Shown: positions 43,430 to 55,698, counted from the first letter of the stretch. The stretch: DNA of 64,000 nucleotides from Adiantum capillus-veneris (GCA_014529385.2 CM043946.1:22832077-22896076), one strand, 5' to 3'. The notes: generated by a model not told the origin, from the sequence alone. Program-made: numbers and translations.

Positions 43430-45628
43430 CATAACCGTGCTTTCCATGGTGTCAAATTTTTCTCAAGAAGCGAGGGAGAAATTAGAATACATAGTACTCT
43501 CATCATCGACATCAACCCACTCTCTTGTCAATTCGAGAATCTCACCCAATCTTCCCTCTTCAACACATTGTAAAATCGACCTACAACAATTATCAAAGAA
43601 CAAATGAAATTAGAAGTAATGAGAGAAGAAAGTAGCAAGGAGCCACAAAATTTTCAGTAGAGTCTCCTTTGTTTTAGAGACCATTTTTAAAACAAAAACA
43701 TTATAGCCACTCTATCTTGGGCTTCCACATGGAATTTAAGGCAAAGCAATGATAAAGAAAATCAAGACATTATTATTTTTTATATATTCTCATTAATTCC
43801 ATGACGCAAAATAAACAAACCATCCGCTTTTGAGCTTCTATGAGGAGTTTAAGGTATAGAATATTGAAACATTAATTATGAATGAAATACTTCTCATGCA
43901 TGCATATCACAATACAATAATCACCATCAATAGAGAGGTAATCTTAGAATCAAACCTATACACTACCCGTTTTGTTGAAAACACAAGATCATGCATCTTC
44001 TTTGCAACATCTGAAGACTTCACCCCATCCATAAGATATACAAAAGATTGCATACTATCACCTCACAATTACTCTACATGTAAACATATTCATAAATTCT
44101 AACTTATTTTCACTTTATGTATACCTGCAAAACATGATTCTTCAAGCTTATCTTGAAGAATTCATCAAATGAATCCGGTAACTCTGGCCCTTCAACTTGT
44201 ATCTTTTTTATTAAAAGAGAGGCTTCATAGTGCATATGAGCCCAATATGTCTCTTTCTTCATGTAGTCCGAAATGCCTTATAATCTTGATGTTTAGGACA
44301 TAAGGGGTCTTTGGACTTTGTCAGACTCATGAGTTGCAACAATATTTTCTTCCTACAATGCATACATACTTATACTTAAAGAAAGCATCGAACAAGACTA
44401 AATATAGGCAAATAAATGCATTCAAAATACCTCTCAAGAGAGATTTTAGAACTTGTAACGCAATACAACTTGTCTCTTGGAATTTTACACATGCTTGTAT
44501 CCTCCCACTTTATGTCAATCAACACTTTGAATAACTCCTCTCCATTATGGGGATTTGCAATGCCTCATCTAAAACCAAATGGTTCAATCGTTGCCTTTTC
44601 TTTAGAGAGGGATGCTTGAAAGTCATCTTTACGTCATAAATTAATTATTTAATTGTCAAGCAATACACAAAACTATAAATGAAAGGAGGAAAAATGAGAG
44701 TAGCCACCTTCCAAACAAGCAGTGAAATCAATTCACAGGGAGAGTTATACCATGGAGGGACACCATGATAATATCGACACTCTACACTCATCTCAACTTC
44801 TGCCCACTTCCTCATTTCTGGTGTCAATCTATCTAGAATAGATTCTTTGTTGGCAACACCAAACTTTTGAAACATATACACCTCATGAGCAATGTTTGGA
44901 GTCCCATGAGCTCTAGAAATCCTATTTACAACAATAAATTCTGTAAAGTGAATGGTTAAGCACAACATACATCATCCTTACGCATTGGTTAAAGTTGATG
45001 ATAAAAGTGACTTACGCATTGGTTGTGTCTAGTGCAAGTAGGAGCTTTGTCTCCTTTGCCTTTGGTACTTGTATAAATTGACACCTCACACTCCATGGTA
45101 TTTAGCATTATCGGAGTACTCAACATATTAAAACAAAAACTATAAGAATCATATAGAAGTACCATTCACAACATGGAAATGAGAAAATGTAAAATCATGA
45201 CATACTTTCTTTGATGTGTCTCCACCATGTCTTCAACCTGTGGTTTCCATCCCAAACCAAAAATTTCTTACCCCTTAGGTCATGCCACTCTTTTCCAAGA
45301 GCTCTCTCAAACTCATCATTCTTTTGACACCATATAGGTCCCCACTCTTCAAGGTTACCTGTTGTCACTGGAATTATCTTTCCTCTAGTCCCTCCATGGA
45401 AACAAGAAAATGACCCATAGTTTCAAGATAAGCAGATGACTCAAAAGAAGGTATCAACCATTGTGCATCATCGGTGGCAAATCTAACTGCTTCATGAGCC
45501 ACCAATCTACATAGAGGAATGGGAGGAGGCATAGTCCTTTTCTTCACATAAAACTGGCTCAATACATCATTCATCAAGCCAAGAGAAACTTGTTTGCCCA
45601 ATAGTACAATAAGTGTTTGAGTTCTCAT
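43430..45628 (-). pseudogene. Spliced gene P with ParB-like motif
   Basis: On the minus strand at least six coding pieces separated by plausible GT-AG introns can be read. The first (45628-45206) ends with KFLVWDGNHRLKTW (near 45265-45230), the DGNHRL signature of ParB/sulfiredoxin-like folds, before donor GTATGT. Later pieces are near 45130-45025 (VPKAKETKLLLALDTTN), 44945-44705 (AHGTPNIAHEVYMFQKFG), 44640-44432, 44280-44128 (DSFDEFFKISLKNHVLQ), 44035-43950 and 43565-43430 (GEILELTREWVDVDD). A frameshift near 45373, a stop near 44578 and another near 43462 show decay; G5 cuts off its 3' end. The gene is divergent to transposase H. I recall similar ParB-like ORFs in early-diverging plants but cannot name the family. 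It may be a second transposon protein, perhaps DNA-binding. Confidence 0.55.
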
Positions 45629-46078
45629 ACGAATGATCAGAGAGCTCTAATGTTTTATCTAATTTTAATACAATAGTTTAAATAGCCACCCAAACGAATC
45701 TCTTTTCCAAGATAATAGTACACGTGAAATCATTGTTTCAAGGCACTGTTTCGCATATAGTAGGTGTTTGAGCTTTCTAATCATCCGCTTGCAAATGGAT
45801 GGTCAGAGAGCTCAATAACTCCTATGCTTTATGTAATTTTAATACAATAGTTTAAAATAGCCACCAAAACTGACCTCTTTCTCAAGGTAACAGTACACTT
45901 CAAATCACAAGTTCAATGCACAATTTATTATAAATACTTAATATATAGAAGGTGTTTGAGCTCTCTAATCATCCGTATGCAAGCGGATGATTGTAGAGCT
46001 TAACTAGTCATGTGTTTTATACAATTATGAAACAATAGCTAAATTAATCTATTTTTTCAAGGTCTAATTAAATACACT
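45611..46078. repeat. Direct repeats with palindromic core upstream of P
   Basis: Units starting GTGTTTGAG at 45613, 45764 and 45952 contain an inverted repeat: GAGCTCTCTAATCATCCG, a short loop of about 7 nt, then a CGGATGA...AGAGCT arm. The units also share CAATAGTTTAAA and AACAGTACACTTCAAAT. A fourth unit lies at 47940-48080. Such iterated palindromes beside a transposase gene could be its binding sites or a shared promoter module. Confidence 0.7.
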
Positions 46079-47536
46079 ATAAAAATTGTATAAAAATATT
46101 CAAGACTTAAAGATTTATCAAAATCAAAAAAATATTCCACGTATAAAAAACAAAAAACTTGGACAGTCTCCTTTGTTTTTTCATTATAAAAAAAAAATTA
46201 CAACTGCAATTATGGTGGTGACAACTGCAATCACGCAACACAGCTACTCAAGTGGCACCAACTGAGCATGCTCACGTGGTGGGGATAAAGGGGAAACAAT
46301 TTTTGGCTACCAATGCAATTTTGGCGCCCTCTCAAAAGCTTGCACTTATTGCAGGATGTGCCCATAAACATGATGGTCAAAGTTCTACCAAAGTTCCCAG
46401 AGAAACACTACACTAGTAATCTCCACATGAACAAAGCCAACTAGTAAGTAATGGAATCTCCTTGCATCCCGCACAACATAAACATTTAAAAGGAAGTAAA
46501 CATTCAAGGCAACTTAAATATGGAATGGGATCAGAGCTAACCAAAAAACGACAATATTTGGCCCTTTGAAGACCACAAGCTTTGAAGATGAGCTCCCAAT
46601 TTGGTGATGTGGATTAGAGCTGCCGATAAGAGGAACACGTGATCAGAAGGCTGAAAAACAACACGAATCAGGACCTGCAAAAAGCTGAATGAAGCATGCC
46701 CTCCCTCTTCCTCTCACGGATGAGCTTGCAGCACGCGTGGACGAGTAGTGAGTTCTTCCATGGGAGAAGGACGGAGGGCAAGGAGACCATACCTGGAAAC
46801 CTTGGCCATGCCACAGATATAGAAAACTTTTAAGATTTTCTAATCTTTATTTCTTTTTTGAGTGCTAAGCATGTAATTTATCTAAAAATAATGAAACAAT
46901 TCATTTCCAAGGCCTACATAACCATCTTAAATTCTAGTTTTAGCATCTTGTATTCATAGAAAATCAGTCTTCTTATGAGAAGCTACAATCTTTTAATTCT
47001 TTGGAGATATTTAATCTCACAACCGGGGTTATTTTGGGAATTTTTAAAAATTTAAAGGGCATTTTGGAAAATTATGACAAGAGATCAGGGGCATTTTGGG
47101 AATTTTAAAAATTTGAGGGATATTTTGGTAATTTTCACTAAATTCTAATCCCAAAACCGTGCTCACCAAAAAATGTTTTTAGCATCCAAAAAAGCCCATT
47201 TTTAGTGAAAATTTAAGAGGTTTTATCGGTTTTACTGCCTAGCCGTGAACTACATTAACGAACATTCAGAAAAACTTAGACTTAAAGTCAGCTAAAAATC
47301 ATAAAATTGGTTTTTTCTTTTGAACAAAAAAAAAAGGAAACACCGTGTAGAGTCATTATAAATAAAGCAAAATAAAATAATGCAACTGATCCTAGTATAG
47401 AATTTTGTATTATATAAATCTAAATACTGATATAGATAGTAAATATAAAGATTAATATCTATTTATTTACAACTATACATATATAAAGAGTGTGCATAAA
47501 CTCTTATAAAGTTGAGCTTATATATATATTAATTAC
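46079..47536. other. AT-rich intergenic DNA between P and H
   Basis: No coding frame is supported. Near 47040-47140 the phrase GGGCATTTTGG recurs with slight change every 40-50 bp. The rest is plain AT-rich sequence. Confidence 0.5.
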
Positions 47537-48205
<669 letters not shown>

Positions 48206-48376
48206 GTATCATTCTCTCTGTGTTGACGGCTACACCATTGATGCCCATTACTTTTTTGCCCTCTCACACAATCACTCATTTTGTTATTGAACTGATATGT
48301 TTTCTTTCACATTCATTTTTGTACCTCTCATATTGTCTAGTAGTGTTCCATAGCTCTGTGTTGCTCCATAGCTCTC

Positions 48377-49560
48377 ATGAGTGCTCCAAGCTCTATGTTG
48401 CTTGCTTGGCACATTGCTGGTAACACTTTCACACATGATATTCCCTTGCACAATGGTAATGTATTGCTAAGCTCTCATTATCTTCAAAGTTTGCTACCTC
48501 CTTCATGTGTTTTTCACGGACTACATGCAATTATTCAAGAAGAAGACCATTCATTTGAGCTTTCTATGACTGCACATTGTGACCATGAAGGCAACGAACC
48601 CTATCTGATTGATGGTTCTTTGTCAGTCAAATATCTATTATTGCACACGATAGAGTGTGTTTATGTATCTAATAGCGAGAGCATGGAGATAAACGACGAC
48701 AAGGACTCAACAAAAGTGTTTGATGATATGAGACCTGCTAATGGTGAGGCGTGCTTGAAAGTATTAGAGCCTGATGGTGAATGTAAAGACATAGAAGATA
48801 GGCCATCTATGTCCTAGACACAAAATGGAGAAGGGGCACCTCGACTTAAAAAGCTATTAAAGATGTGCGAAAATCCGCTACAGGTAACTGAACTTCCCCC
48901 CACATATGATGGCTGTTTGTGTTTCAAGTTTCCTGCAACTTTAGGAAAAATTAAGAGAATGTAAGGGATGGAGCAAAAACATGATAGTCATCTCTCGACA
49001 CGACCATCCCAAATAAACATGACAATAGCTTGTATATTGAGGCTAAGTTATTTCCTTGAGAATCTACAATGTCACCGATTGTCTTGTCCATTTCACATGA
49101 ATGAGAACAAGTTCAACGACAACTATTTCCATGGTCATTTGGACAGGCAGGTAAGCAAGGGATATCCTGCAGGTGAAGGAAAATAAAAAATTTACTGTCA
49201 TTATTGCCAAAAATTGTGACATGCATTGATGTATGCAAGGCTATGATCTACTATGTTTTCCCTTTGGATGAGAGTATGACTCGAATGGTACTTTATATTG
49301 GCAATCATCAACATAGTGTTCAACTAGGCACCTCAAGAGCCAATATAGCAAAAGTGCAAAATTTGGTTAGCACAGTTCTTAAAATAGAGAAAGGTGGACC
49401 ACGAAAAATACAAATGTTGGTAGCTCAATAGATTTTGTTTGAATCTTTGACGAGAGAAGGTGAGGAAGTCACAACTGATCAAGCTTTACTTGGTTTTCTG
49501 GAGGAGATGATGCCACTAGTGCAAAACAACGGGTATGCATGGATTGAATATAAGCAAGTT
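48377..49560 (+). pseudogene. Transposase H, 5' exons
   Basis: The reading from ATG 48377 continues in one frame past stops at 48815, 48962 and 49184. It contains a Cys/His region (CHRLSCPFHMNENKFNDNYF, near 49060-49120) and a plausible intron (donor GTAAGC near 49151, acceptor CTGCAG near 49172). A segment with VLYIGNHQHSVQLGTSR (near 49290-49340) follows, as in DDE-type transposases I recall from Selaginella and moss. The last exon ends near 49531 at a GGTATGC donor. Transposon T then interrupts the presumed intron. The rest is at 59313-61788. It would cut and paste element DNA in the nucleus; stops show this copy is dead. Confidence 0.6.
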
Positions 49561-49618
49561 ACTATTCATGTGTCTTTTTTTTTTATCTTTGGTACGTTAC
49601 GTCATTTACATTGATACA

Positions 49619-50000
49619 TTAGGAAAAATATGGACTCTCCTTGGGCCTTTTTTATTAGTGAAGGCTTAAGGGAGAACCAATGAGAAGGCTCTTGGGATAT
49701 CACCTAGAAGGGGAGGAATGGTAGGGGTGCAGCCTAATTGTCTCCCTCTTCAATGCTTGGTTCTTAGAGAGAGGTGGGAGGTAGGCTTGGGGGGGGGGGG
49801 GGTAAATAGGAGGAGAGAGGTGTCATAAAAGAGGGTGGGACCCCCCAAAAAAAAACGCGCATGCTTAAAAACCCAAAAAATTGAAAATTTTTTAAAAGTT
49901 CCAAAGTTGACCCATTTGCCTCCAAAACTGCCCCAAAACATAAACTAACTTTAAAAAGTCAATTTTTCCCCCCAAAATCCACTTTTCTCTCTCTCCCTCA
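49619..50000 (+). repeat. Left terminal inverted repeat of T
   Basis: The outer 30 bp match the right end closely. Further in, both ends share a homopolymer G/C run (G14 at 49789-49802 here, C30 at 59045-59074 there), A-rich tracts and a CCCCCCAAAATC phrase near 49970, with diverged spacing. Transposase binding sites are expected here. Confidence 0.75.
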
Positions 50001-50323
50001 TTACTTTTCTCTCCCACACTCTCCCTCCTCCCATTCTCTCTCTACAGTCAAGGCAGCCATAGCCAAAAGCTTTCCACCACTCTCTTTCTCTCTCTCTATA
50101 GCTCCCCCTTCTCTCACACCTCCATCAACCCTCTACAGTCCCACACTCCATAGCCCACATCTCCACTATCCTCTCTACCTCTCACTCCTCTCTTTCTCTA
50201 TCTCCACTGTCAAAGCCACCATAGCCACCATAGGCAGCTCACCTCACCCTCCCCTCAGCTCCTCATTCTCTCTCCACAGTACTCAACTCTTTCAAATCCC
50301 TTCCTAAGCCCAACTTCCCAAGC

Positions 50324-51511
50324 ATGTCCACGCATAGACGGCCCAAACCAGAGATAGAGGAGATTGTGTTGCACAACACAAAAGACTCATAGGGGGTATG
50401 GATCCCACAAGTGTTCAAGAAGGGTGCATGGATCTACATGCAACCAACACGTGCTGGACCTCATCGCGTACGGTGTCGAGGCGTATTGGAACGTCATTGG
50501 AAGGGCCGGCTATTGACATTCAAAGAAACAAAGTCCGGAATGGTGGCCATCGTGCAACACGTCTACAGTGCAACTGAGCTCCACCTCAAGAGAGTTTCTA
50601 CTCAATTTGCACCTCATTGTAAGTTTTCATGGTTTAGCTATCCCATGCATGTCATGTTTACGTTTATGTGATCATTATGTTTAACTAAGGACATTTGTAA
50701 AGATGTTTTTCCATCCAGCTTAGTTGAGGAGCAGCCGCTTGAGTGCCTCTCAGGCACGTTCATGGTTGTGCATGCTCACATTGTGGAGCTTATGTTTCCT
50801 AATGTTTCATCGAAAAAACTTACCGAGCAGCGAATATTCATGTACTCCCACAAGTATGTGGTGCCGAAGTCAAGCCAAAGCTATGGTAGGTTAGAAGCCG
50901 TGGAGACACCCTCATTGCAGAGTGCAGAATGGCCAACTCCATACCATTGGGCTTTGCTTTCTTTCAAGCGCAAGGTGCTGCAAGATTTCCAAGGGTCCCT
51001 AAAGTTTGGTAAGGCAACCAGATCGGTGGGTCTCAGTTGGCATTGTCCCATTCATTTGTTTGTGCATGCATTCCGCTCTCTACCGATTGTAGAAACACCA
51101 ACAATGTTTGTTTGCAAAGAAGTTGACATAGATGCAATGGACACCATTCTAGGTGTCAATTGGGGCTATGTTGACGGTTTGCATGTTGGTGACCGTTATA
51201 AGTTCAATGTGTCCCCCACACAGCTTTGCCTTCGGTATTTGAAAGCAAGGTGCACCTTGTATGCACGGTTTAGCTATGAGAGGTGGATGCACAAACGTGG
51301 CAAATGGATACCCTTGCAGCTGATAGCCGAAGAGATTCAATCCTTTGAAATTCATGTCCGCATGCCCAATAACGAGGTGGAGGTGGTTGTAGTGAATCCG
51401 CATTGGACTCTTTCCAATCTTCGGGAACACTTTGTCATAATGGGATTCGAGGATGTCGGTAATGCAAGTTTCAAACTAGAACAACGCAAGGTCTGCTTTG
51501 TGCTTCCTTAG
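50324..51511 (+). pseudogene. Transposon T gene A, unknown, with a ubiquitin-like C-terminus
   Basis: The reading begins at ATG 50324 (MSTHRRPKPEIEEIVLHN) and meets TAG at 50390-50392, then continues in frame to a probable donor at 50619. After a short intron (acceptor at 50717-50718) the frame is open to 51511. The splice phase does not fit perfectly, so an indel or another junction is likely. The second exon has no domain I recognise until its end. The last 55 residues (IHVRMPNNEVEVVVVNPHWT then LSNLREHFVIMGF) have the alternating strands and first helix of a beta-grasp, ubiquitin-like fold. No membrane segment is present. It lies head-to-tail with gene B. Confidence 0.55.
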
Positions 51512-51791
51512 CTACCTTTTCTTATTTTCTGTGGGTTTTTGTATTTTGATTGCCCATTTTTGGTTGTATAGATTGGAAGGCAGATGGAGGCCACTATGCT
51601 TGTTTACAAAGATTGGGCTACAGACGAAATCATCTTGTCTAAGTGAATTGGCTTGTAACTTTAATCGTTTATATATTGGATATTTTATTAAAGATTTTGA
51701 AAAGTTTTAAAGTGTTGTACTTGAGTTTTAAGGTGGTGTAAATTTATTTTTTAAATCCATATTTTTTATTTTTTTCGAGATAGAATATGTC

Positions 51792-51799
51792 TATATAAG
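51792..51799 (+). promoter_or_regulatory. TATA box of gene B
   Basis: TATATAAG lies 88 bp before the ATG of gene B, with transcript start expected near 51825. This favours ATG 51880 as the start. Confidence 0.65.
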
Positions 51800-51879
51800 G
51801 AGGACCACCTCCTCATTTCACCATTTTCATCCTAGCATTGCAGAGAGACCTAGCATACCCAATCACGCAAAGAGAAGAC

Positions 51880-53441
51880 ATGGCTGCTACTAGTGCTTTA
51901 GATGCATTCCTTACTGAGGTTGGGCATGCAAATCGCCCTGAGCTTCAAGCATTTTTCACAACCCAACCCGATTTGGAAACCACCTTGACCCTCCACTCTC
52001 AATCTCTTGAGCACATTACTTCATACATTTCCACGTGCATGGGGAGATTCATTGTTGAGTTACCAAACCGACCAGGGCAATGGGTCCCTGAAGGCCTTCT
52101 CCACCACATCTACCAAGGGGACAGGCCATTTCATCAGCAGCTTGCACGCTTTGCCACCATAGCACAACCCGCAGGACAATATGTGCGGCTTGAAGCTGAT
52201 GATGTGCGAGCAATGCGTAAGGGAAGGATCGGAAACACTTTTTTCTCTGTTCATGCCATAATGATCTTCCTCCTTCACGAGTGCCTAGCACGCCCTGACG
52301 TAGTGCTACCTCACTTGCAGATCGGCGGGGTATTGGCTGATGTGAAGGACCCAAAGCCCGCGGCCATTGACTCATCCGCAGAGGAGAGGACGCTTGCCTT
52401 GACATACCCTGTAGGGATTCAAGGCCTCTTGGAGGCCTCTCCATCAGTCGGTTCATCCTCGGGACCGCCAGAAGGAACCACCACTCGGGATGCCATCCCT
52501 GAGGTAGAGATTACCCGCTTCTCCTCCATTGTGGTGGGTGGGGAGGAGTTTGTGTTTATGCACGATCTGGAGAAATCCTTTGAGCTTTGCATGGATGAGT
52601 GTTTTGCCATCCTCGATGCCCATGGAAAGTTTGAGCTTGATACCACCACCTCCCATGACGATGATCTCCTACTGCCCATGGGGAATACTTTGGCGGACAC
52701 AGTGGCGATCGCACAAGCCGAGGTGGCAGCGGCCGAGCAGGCCAAGGTCTCTAAGGAGGATTTTGTGGCCGTGCAAGCCATGTGTTTGGCTAAACGCGCA
52801 AGAGTGGATTCACCACCACCTGTTGCGCCACCTGTTTTGCTTGATCCAAAGGGGAAGTCAAGCGTGGATCTTTACTTGCACCCGGATGCCGATGAGGAGG
52901 ATCGTAGACAAGAGGTATAGATGCTCACTTACATTTGATTGTTACAAATGATTTTGTTAATGTTATATCATAATTCTGTGCCATATCTCAGAAAACCTAT
53001 GTTCTGCAGGATGTTCTGGAGGTTGACGCCTGGGCGCAACGGTCAGGGGGGAGGAGGACGCCGTTCGGACCTCAAGCGGCACTTGCTCACTACCTCGGCA
53101 CACTTCCCACTGGTGTCGTGGTGTTTGTCCATGCCGACTACTCTCCCAATGGTCACTACAACATTTTTGCTCTCCGTTCACTCTCCAAGGCGTTGTGTTT
53201 AACAACACTTGCCCAAACGGCCAACCTTGTAGTGCTTGTAAAGAAAGATTTTGCAATATCCACTTTCGGTGTAAAATTTCGCGGGCGCCTTATTGCCCAT
53301 GTCGGCATGAACCAAGCTGTAGGGGTTAATGACACCCAAGAAATCACAACCACTTTACTTAACAGGGAGCCACCCCAAAAGGCCAAGCGCCAGAAAATTG
53401 TAATTAGAAAGATCCTAAAGCAAAAGCCGGATATCATGTAA
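51880..53441 (+). CDS. Transposon T gene B, two exons, unknown function
   Basis: Exon 1 (51880-52914) starts MAATSALDAFLTEVG and ends at donor GAG|GTATAG. Exon 2 (53010-53441) follows acceptor TGCAG and joins in phase, giving a protein of about 488 residues with no stop. It is soluble. The N-terminal half is helical (GRFIVELPNRPGQWVPEGLL, then LFFTQP-like and IFLLHECLARP stretches). The middle is proline/serine-rich and acidic. The C-terminal exon has compact strands (PTGVVVFVHADYSPNGHYNI) and a basic tail (KAKRQKIVIRKILKQKPD) that may be a nuclear signal. I do not recognise the family. It is the best-preserved gene of T and converges on the H3-like gene. Confidence 0.7.
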
Positions 53442-53675
53442 AGCATTGATTTCTTTAATGAAACTACTTTTTGCTGTCTATGACTCTCTTTCTTGCAAGG
53501 TTTTGAATTTCTTATATGTTGGGCTTCCATTGTGTATGAGAAGCACCATAATTTTTGTTATGACTACTAAATGGTTTGGAAGGCATTAAAATTTAAAAAA
53601 TGTATACTTTGTTATATCTAAGCTTCCAAAGTTATGTATGTGCCTAGTAAAGGGCTTGGAAGTCCCTAAACAATG

Positions 53676-53745
53676 CTGCCACAAGGGCGCGCATTAGGGC
53701 TTTCCATCAGCAGATGAAGTGTGCAAATGCGCGCCCTTGTGGCAG
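53676..53745. repeat. Hairpin 1 between convergent genes
   Basis: A perfect 20-bp arm CTGCCACAAGGGCGCGCATT (53676-53695) is followed by a 30-base loop and its exact complement (53726-53745). The arm recurs in hairpin 2. Confidence 0.92.
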
Positions 53746-53767
53746 ATGAAATTGGACACATCTAAGA

Positions 53768-54101
53768 GCATACCCAAGTACAAAACAGAGTGACAAGGCA
53801 TTAATACACAGTTGCAAAAGAGAAACACATGGATACCCAGGTAACCTTAAGCCCATCTTGCCCCAGATACCTAAAGATGTATTAACAAACCACAAAACTG
53901 TGGCAATATCTAAACCCTTCTTGGAGAATAGGAGCATATCCAGTTACAAAACAGAGTGAGAAGACAATAATACCCAGCTGCAAAATAGGAAGACATGGAT
54001 ACCCAGGTAACCTTAAGCCCATCTTGCCCCAGATACCTAAAGTTGTATTAACAAACCACAAGAGTAAACTTTGTGGCAATATCTAATCCCTTTCTGGAGT
54101 T
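53768..54101. repeat. Tandem duplication of about 165 bp
   Basis: The segment at 53768-53927 is repeated at 53930-54101 with small changes; the central part (from CATGGATACCCAGGTAACCT on) is identical over about 70 bp. It is non-coding on both strands as far as I can see and lies between hairpins 1 and 2. Confidence 0.85.
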
Positions 54102-54240
54102 TAGGACTGACATGGACTAAGGGGGGATGAATTCTAGCAGCATCTATGCTAATTGAAGCATTGAAGCAAACAAAACATACTTATTGCTTATCAAAATTGT
54201 CTGGAAACCACTGGAGAGTGTCAGCAAAGCACTAGGAGAG

Positions 54241-54312
54241 GCTGCCACAAGGGCGCGCATTATGTCCATCCATAGGCCTCTGGAAGCCCCAAATGCGCGC
54301 CCTTGTGGCAGC
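54241..54312. repeat. Hairpin 2 between convergent genes
   Basis: A perfect 21-bp arm (54241-54261, same sequence as hairpin 1) pairs with 54292-54312 across a 30-base loop. The loop looks roughly like the reverse complement of loop 1, so the two hairpins may be inverted copies bounding a 637-bp unit. Confidence 0.92.
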
Positions 54313-54693
54313 CAACTTGGGGGCATTCCAAGCCATTTTGAACACTTTGTAGATGTTTTTTCCATGCAATAGTGAGTCACATAGCATGGATACATCAGGA
54401 AGTGCATGCCCCACTTAGCCAAGGTGCTAAACGTAGGCAATTTTTCACAATAACAAGCTAATGGCTACATACATACAGTAGAAGGTAGACAAAACTTGAA
54501 CCAGTGCTACATTGCATGGTACAGAATTAAAACAATACAATGCGCACTGGGGTATACAATAAAAGACGCTTATATTCAAATTCTTCCCAATACAATGCAC
54601 AGAGTGGGATATAGAATCAAAAGACGCTTGTATTCAAATTCTTCCCAATCTTGGAGTTCCATAAATACAAAAAGGTTGATGCCTAATTACAAG

Positions 54694-55557
54694 CTACTCC
54701 TCATGGCGCAAACGGCGAGCAAGCTGCATATCCTTGGGCATAATGGTTACACGCTTTGCATGGATGGCACAGAGGTTAGAATCCTCGAATATGCCAGTTA
54801 AATATTGCTCTGCTGCCTCTTGGACTGCCTCTATGGCCACGGCGCCCATCCGAAACTGAGTGTTGTACAATTGCAAAACCTCCCTGCATAGCTTTGCAAA
54901 AGGGGCCCTCCGAATCAAGAGCTCGGTGCTATTTTGATAGTGTCGAATCTCCGCAAAAGCACGGCTGCGCTGTCGTACCTTCTGAGGTCAACGTGGAGGT
55001 GCATTTTTGGCACGAGTCGGGGCAGCTTGCTTCCTCTTCTTGTAGACAATGCTCTTTCTCTTTTTTTTCTGCACAAGCACTTCCAACACCTCATAATCGG
55101 ATTCCACCCACTCTCCATCTGATTCGTGCTCTTCACTATCGACCGGATGTGATGGTGTAGGTCCACTCCCTTTAGGAAGTGTCTTACCCCCAATAGACAT
55201 GTGAGCCTGATAAGTTTGTATTTGGACGCCAACCCATGGGGCATCTTCATACGTTTGTGTCTCTTCGGAGCCTTCTGACGGCTGCTTTTGGCTGTTTGTT
55301 TCTTTGCCCTGGTCGCTCTCATCCTCCCTATTGCCATCAGAATCGTTGGAGTCCGATGAATAGACAACAAGACGATGCTTCCGTCTCTCTTTTGCTACTG
55401 TAGAGGACTAGCCATGCTGATTTGAAGCTCCAGCTTCTTCTGTGTGGACTTCACCTTGAGCTTGTGAAGTTCCAGCTTTTGTTGCTGTACCTTTGAGTTG
55501 TTGGCCATCCGGCCCCTCTGGATATGCAATCCTAGCCGTTTGTTTTGTTTGTGCCAT
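54694..55557 (-). pseudogene. Transposon T gene C: histone H3 variant with long tail
   Basis: From ATG 55557 one frame of 287 codons ends at TAG 54694-54696, interrupted by stops at codons 50 (TAG, 55408-55410) and 190 (TGA, 54988-54990). Residues 203-287 are an H3 histone fold. They include [40 protein letters not shown], then [20 protein letters not shown], compared with STELLIRKLPF and [16 protein letters not shown] in canonical H3. The N-terminus MAQTKQTARIA copies the H3 start but has Q for R2 and I for K9. Between lies a tail of about 190 residues, acidic (SSDSNDSDGNREDESD) then basic (KKRKQAAPTRAK). Loop 1 has canonical length, unlike most CENH3. A TATA-like TATTTAAAG lies just upstream of the ATG. 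It would replace H3 in nucleosomes. The stops suggest this copy is dead unless splicing removes them. Confidence 0.85.
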
Positions 55558-55698
55558 GGTTGCACCTAGTAGGGAAGATGACAAAATGAGCCCCTTCAAC
55601 CTTTAAATAGGTTTTTTTGAGATTTGGGCCCTTTCACACTATGCGGCCAATTGAGTGAAACTCAAATAAAGCAATTGAATTGAACAACTAAACCTGGA

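Noticed and set aside
42611-43573. Long open frames through TG/CA arrays in the G5 LTR
   Set aside because: They are repeated His-Thr or Cys-Val codons of a microsatellite within an LTR, with no other support.
52049-53530. Several minus-strand ORFs opposite gene B
   Set aside because: They are shadows of the plus-strand exons, which have a TATA box, ATG and fitting splice sites.
54694-55557. Centromeric H3 (CENH3) identity for gene C
   Set aside because: Loop 1 has the same length as canonical H3 and the first tail residues are H3-like, whereas CENH3 proteins usually lengthen loop 1 and lose the canonical tail. A long divergent tail alone is not enough.
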